Source: Armatimonadota bacterium
Lineage (GTDB): Bacteria > Armatimonadota > Armatimonadia > Armatimonadales > Capsulimonadaceae
Direction: 5' to 3'
NCBI GenBank assembly: GCA_025354405.1
Contig: JANXMY010000027.1
Span: 1-64,000, forward strand
DNA length: 64,000 nucleotides
Below are positions 60,865 through 64,000 of this stretch, piece by piece. The translations under genes and the position numbers were made by a program. A model generated the notes under the pieces. It saw only the letters and a list, made by a program, of their open reading frames with translations. It had not been told where the DNA came from and made no database searches. Position 1 is the stretch's first letter, and each line of letters begins with the position of its first letter.

Positions 60865-61757
60865 ACCGTCTCTTGCTGCTGCTGGCGGTCTTTTTGGTCA
60901 GCACAGCAGGCCTATTTGCCCACCAGGCCCTGGCTGAGGCGACACCGCTAGCGATCGCCGCCTGGCGACTGGGACTGGCCGCCGTCTTTTTTCTCGGTTT
61001 ATCGTTCGCTGCCCCCAGTCGAAAGACGCAGGCTCCTCTCACGTCCCCCACCCGCCTGCGGCTGTGCCTCGCCGGGTTTTGCCTCGCCGCACATTTTGTG
61101 ACCTGGTTCGGCGCATTGGACTACACCCCTGTGGCACGGGCAACGCTGCTGGCCTGCACGACGCCGCTCTGGACAACACTGGGCGGTTTTTTACTCGGTC
61201 GCCGCCGCCCAAGCCGGCGTGATCTTTTGGCACTCGCGATTGCCGCCGCCGGCCTTCTGCTGGTGACACATGCCGCCGTGCAGTCCCCTTCCCCAAGAAC
61301 TCTCCTCGGCGACTGCCTGGGCCTCGCCGCCGGGATGCTCTTTGGTATCTACTTGCTGTGCGTCGAAGGCCTGCATGAGACGATATCATCCCAGCGTCAG
61401 GTCACAGTCGCCTACTCCGTCGCCGCAGCTGTGTTATGGGCCTCTCTGCTTGTGCGGGGCGGCATCTCTTTTGCCTATTCGCCTGGGGTCTGGCGTGCGC
61501 TTCTTGGAATGACAATCGGTCCGCAGATTTTCGGCCACACGCTGATCAACTGGTCCCTGCGCCACTTCCCGTCCTCACGAGTGGCGTTTGCAATCCTACT
61601 GGAGCCGGTGATCGCTGCTGGTCTGGCCTGGGGCCTGCTGCATCAGGCCGTCACGCCTTTGCAGATGCTCGGCGGTCTGCTGGTACTGGTCGCCCTCGCC
61701 GTAGTAATCGGCCAGCAAACGCCGAAAGAGCACATTGAAGACGAGCCGGTCGGGTAG
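60861..61757 (+). CDS. EamA/DMT-superfamily transporter
   Basis: 298 residues, ten transmembrane helices in two EamA repeats (AWRLGLAAVFFLGLSF... TPVARATLLACTTPLWTTLGG, and GHTLINWSLRHFPSSRVAF with LLEPVIAAGLAWGLL). Likely exports or imports a small metabolite; substrate unknown. Its ATG overlaps the coaX stop (ATGA). Confidence 0.9.
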   Translation: MNRLLLLLAVFLVSTAGLFAHQALAEATPLAIAAWRLGLAAVFFLGLSFAAPSRKTQAPLTSPTRLRLCLAGFCLAAHFVTWFGALDYTPVARATLLACTTPLWTTLGGFLLGRRRPSRRDLLALAIAAAGLLLVTHAAVQSPSPRTLLGDCLGLAAGMLFGIYLLCVEGLHETISSQRQVTVAYSVAAAVLWASLLVRGGISFAYSPGVWRALLGMTIGPQIFGHTLINWSLRHFPSSRVAFAILLEPVIAAGLAWGLLHQAVTPLQMLGGLLVLVALAVVIGQQTPKEHIEDEPVG

Positions 61758-61768
61758 AATGTGTGTGG

Positions 61769-61774
61769 TATAAT
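61769..61774 (+). promoter_or_regulatory. -10 box upstream of dusB
   Basis: TATAAT preceded by GTGTGG; start near 61781 would put the 106-bp inverted repeat inside a 170-nt leader of dusB. Confidence 0.5.
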
Positions 61775-61802
61775 CAAGAGATACTAGGGTCGGCCAGCAG
61801 CA

Positions 61803-61908
61803 CGAGTGGCTGAAAGTCACTCGCTAGGTAAGGCGTCCTGCGGACGTCGGAAATTCTTATCTCACACCCGGAGGGTGCCTCACCTAGCGAACGGTTTTTA
61901 ACCACTCG
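61803..61908. repeat. 106-bp imperfect inverted repeat
   Basis: Left arm 61803-61835 and right arm 61876-61908 agree at about 24 of 33 positions (CGAGTGG outer, TCGCTAGGT inner). The loop holds two perfect small hairpins, CGTCC-TGC-GGACG and CACCC-GGA-GGGTG. MITE-like or a structured leader RNA. Confidence 0.7.
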
Positions 61909-61953
61909 AATTCTGCTCATTACCCTTATAAGAATTAGTAAGACGAACGAACC

Positions 61954-62964
61954 ATGACCACTCTTGCAGTAAAAACGAAACTCAGACCCCTCCAAATCGG
62001 GCCGATCACGATTGACACGCCTTTGGTGCTTGCCCCCATGGCAGGCGTGACTTCCCATGCGTTTCGGCTGCTCTGCCGTAATCATGGCGTCGGTCTGGTG
62101 GTGACAGAACTGCTGTCATCGCACGCGATCCACTATAAAAACGCCAAGACCTTCGGGATGTTCGACTGGGCCGACAACGAGCGGCCCGTCTCCGTGCAGC
62201 TCTTCGGCGGCGATCCGGCCCTGATGGCGGAGGCGTCGCAGGTCGTGGAGGCGGCGGGGGCGGATATCATTGACCTGAATATGGGCTGCTGGGTGCCGAA
62301 GGTCGCCAAGACCGGAGCGGGGGCGACATTACTCAAAGATGTCTGCCTGGCACAATCTGTGGTAAAAGCCATGGTGGACGCAGTCAAAATCCCCGTGACC
62401 GTCAAAATTCGTTCCGGCTGGGACCCCTCGCAGACCACAGGAATCGAGTTTGCAAAGCGGGCACAGGATGTCGGGGCGCAGGCGATTGCCGTACACGCAC
62501 GCTACGCGAATCAGGGTTTTACCGGCCATGCCGATTGGAGCATTATTCGGCGAGTCAAAGATGTGGTCACCATTCCCGTGATCGGCAACGGCGATGTCGA
62601 AACACCCGAGGATGCGAAGCGAATGATTGAAGAGACGGGCTGCGACGCCGTCATGATCGGGCGAGCCGCCATGGGCAACCCATGGATATTCGGGGACATC
62701 AAGCAGTATCTGGAGACCGGCGAGCATCGCCGTCCCGCGACCCTAGCAGACCGGATCGAGGCCGCTCTGTTCCATGTCCGTACAATGGCGGCAAATCCCC
62801 TGGTCGGCGAGGAGCGGGCCGTGAAGGAGATGCGGGGGCAGATCACGCACTACTTCAAAGGCTTTCCCGGCGTCTCCGCCCTGCGCTGCCTGCTGGTCCA
62901 GGCCCGCACGGTCGAAGAGATCGAGCATTTGCTGCGCCGCGAGAACACGCACACCCATGAGTAG
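61954..62964 (+). CDS. dusB: tRNA-dihydrouridine synthase, DusB-like
   Basis: 336 residues, FMN-dependent. APMAGVTSHAFRLLCRNHG start, QLFGGDPALMAEA, VKIRSGWD, GNGDVETPEDAKRMIEETGCDAVMIGRAAMGNPWIF (FMN phosphate site) and a C-terminal helical domain with FKGFPG. The catalytic-Cys block reads NMGCWVPK where the family normally has GCP. No ribosome site before the ATG. Confidence 0.93.
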   Translation: MTTLAVKTKLRPLQIGPITIDTPLVLAPMAGVTSHAFRLLCRNHGVGLVVTELLSSHAIHYKNAKTFGMFDWADNERPVSVQLFGGDPALMAEASQVVEAAGADIIDLNMGCWVPKVAKTGAGATLLKDVCLAQSVVKAMVDAVKIPVTVKIRSGWDPSQTTGIEFAKRAQDVGAQAIAVHARYANQGFTGHADWSIIRRVKDVVTIPVIGNGDVETPEDAKRMIEETGCDAVMIGRAAMGNPWIFGDIKQYLETGEHRRPATLADRIEAALFHVRTMAANPLVGEERAVKEMRGQITHYFKGFPGVSALRCLLVQARTVEEIEHLLRRENTHTHE

Positions 62965-63901
62965 CCCCCGGTTAAATTATTTGCAGACATTTTTGGCCAA
63001 TCCGCGACGTGCCGCACTCTCGGCCCTGTTGATTTATCTTGCGTTCAATCTGCTGCTCCCCCTGGCTCCCCTGCCCCCCCGGCATCTGGGGCCAGGCTTT
63101 TTTGGCAGCCTGGTGCTGCTCTCCACCGCGGTTTTTATGTTTCTGCAGGTCTGGCTGGCGCAGGCGGTGGTCAATCTGCAGCCGCGCCCGGTCATTGCCG
63201 CAATTCTTGTCGTCTGTTTCACGCTGTTATGGTTTGTGGTAGCCCGGTTTGTACCGCCCTGGTATCACCGCTCCCTGCTGATGGGGCTGACTATCACGCT
63301 GGGCTGCGCATTTCTGGGAATTCTGCTGGCCCCGATCATCCGCGAGCCCAATGTTCTGCTGCCTGTGGCTCTGGTCGCCATGCCGATCGACTATCTCGGC
63401 GCGATGACCTCGATTGGGTTCACCCAGAACGTGGTCGCACACAACCCAAAACTGGTTCAAACTCTCTCCGTACCGGTTCCATCGATCGGCGGCGGACTGC
63501 ACGGCGGCATCCACCCAATCGGATTTATTGGACCTGGCGATGCCCTCTTCATGGCGTTTTTTTTCGCCGTCGTCCTGCGGCTGAAGATGAACACGCGGGG
63601 AACATTCTGGCTGATGGTCAGTTTGCTGACTGCCACCATGCTGATCGTTCTGGTGCAGGACTTTAACATCGCCGCACTCATTCCCATGGGCTTGGCGATC
63701 CTGCTCGCGAATTTCCGCTTCTTCAAGTTAAAGCGTGAAGAAGTCTTCGCGACTCTCTATGCCGGGGCGATGATTCTCGTGCTCGTCACCGGATTTTATC
63801 TCTACAGCCATTCGCATTTTTACCGCTCAGATTCTAAAGGAAACTCCGATGCCGCTCGAAACACTGTCCACCCCGCGCCGGGTCGTCCTGCTGGAAACTG
63901 A
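62957..63901 (+). CDS. Polytopic membrane protein with GxGD motif (presenilin/A22-like?)
   Basis: 314 residues with about nine hydrophobic segments. Asp145 in a membrane segment (MPIDYLGA) and Asp195 in IGPGDALFMAFFFAVV are placed like the two catalytic Asp of GxGD intramembrane proteases, and a later ALIPMGLAILLA could stand for the PAL motif. This is a motif-level resemblance. ATG overlaps the dusB end by 8 nt; its end overlaps the next gene by 53 nt. Confidence 0.6.
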   Translation: MSSPRLNYLQTFLANPRRAALSALLIYLAFNLLLPLAPLPPRHLGPGFFGSLVLLSTAVFMFLQVWLAQAVVNLQPRPVIAAILVVCFTLLWFVVARFVPPWYHRSLLMGLTITLGCAFLGILLAPIIREPNVLLPVALVAMPIDYLGAMTSIGFTQNVVAHNPKLVQTLSVPVPSIGGGLHGGIHPIGFIGPGDALFMAFFFAVVLRLKMNTRGTFWLMVSLLTATMLIVLVQDFNIAALIPMGLAILLANFRFFKLKREEVFATLYAGAMILVLVTGFYLYSHSHFYRSDSKGNSDAARNTVHPAPGRPAGN

Positions 63902-64000
63902 TGAACGCGCCGGGTTGGTCGCCGCCCTGTCCGCCGCCTGTGCCGCCCGCTCCGTCTCCCTGGACCTCGTCACCGGCCCCGGCCATGTGCTGATCACGTT
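63849..64000 (+). CDS. Unknown protein, 5' end only
   Basis: Starts at ATG 63849 with AAAGGAAACTCC directly upstream; 50 codons are visible before the window ends (PLETLSTPRRVVLLETDERA, then LVTGPGHVLIT). An alpha/beta start with no recognisable family. Translationally coupled to the membrane protein gene. Confidence 0.7.
   Translation, partial: MPLETLSTPRRVVLLETDERAGLVAALSAACAARSVSLDLVTGPGHVLIT

Noticed and set aside
61781-61953. Known riboswitch class before dusB
   Set aside because: Compared by eye with TPP, c-di-GMP, glycine, SAM, preQ1 and guanidine consensus cores; none fits.
1-64000. CRISPR arrays, tRNA and rRNA genes
   Set aside because: No regularly spaced direct repeats, cloverleaf or rRNA-like stretches were seen on either strand.

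Overview
The window looks like a piece of a Gram-negative chromosome, most likely from Armatimonadota (inference). It carries a complete Pup/UBact-type proteasome operon whose modifier ends in RSGE as in UBact proteins, a DUF1559 prepilin-like protein, several ThuA/GH2/GH172-type carbohydrate genes, and many TTG and GTG starts. No rRNA, tRNA or CRISPR array was found.

Layout. 1-4.8 kb (minus): a sugar-related unit, ThuA protein, secreted GH2 glycosidase and an AraC regulator cut by the window edge. 4.9-18.3 kb (minus): one long, tightly overlapping run headed by pyrR, with a consensus promoter and a PyrR-binding leader: pyrR, pyrB, a membrane protein, pyrC, a solitary SRA-like DNA-reader gene, carA, a GT-C glycosyltransferase, DoxX-like, DUF485, acetate symporter, DinB-like, an alpha/beta hydrolase, the N-terminal half only of carB, purE and purK. 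18.8-21.3 kb (plus): a GAF-LOV-PAS-PAS-PP2C protein, by sequence a blue-light-sensing RsbU-type phosphatase. 20.9-23.8 kb (minus): a secreted F5/8C glycosidase-like protein and a small protein behind their own promoter.

23.8-32.1 kb (minus) is the UBact-proteasome operon: ECF sigma factor, ATPase ring (arc/mpa), two AT-rich unknown genes, dop, ubact, prcB, prcA, pafA. The modifier ends in Glu, so it should be ligated by PafA without prior deamidation; Dop would remove it; the ATPase would unfold targets into the PrcA/PrcB core.

32.2-37.7 kb: small membrane proteins, a sugar isomerase, a BON lipoprotein, uvrB and a GH172-type protein. 37.7-37.9 kb: a short unit encoding a 55-residue peptide with a strong terminator. 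38.0-41.6 kb (minus): a polyphosphate-related cluster, a CHAD domain split over two genes, a helix-hairpin-helix protein, a phosphoesterase, Ppx/GppA and a membrane protein. 41.7-49.5 kb: DUF4126, prepilin-like protein, rimO, a 640-residue unknown protein, AcpH-like, nucleoside hydrolase, NIL and Gfo/Idh proteins. 49.6-57.5 kb: an M16 protease pair, a glycosyltransferase, LolA-like protein, CDF metal exporter and a photolyase. 57.5-59.2 kb: small fragments and an IS5-type transposase. 59.2-64 kb: queE and coaX diverging across an inverted pair of palindromic repeats, a DMT transporter, a 106-bp inverted repeat, dusB, a GxGD-motif membrane protein and the start of another gene.

Two themes recur: -10 boxes of the form GGTATAMT with poor -35 boxes, and several genes whose start codon lies exactly 6 nt after a -10 box, as expected for leaderless mRNAs.
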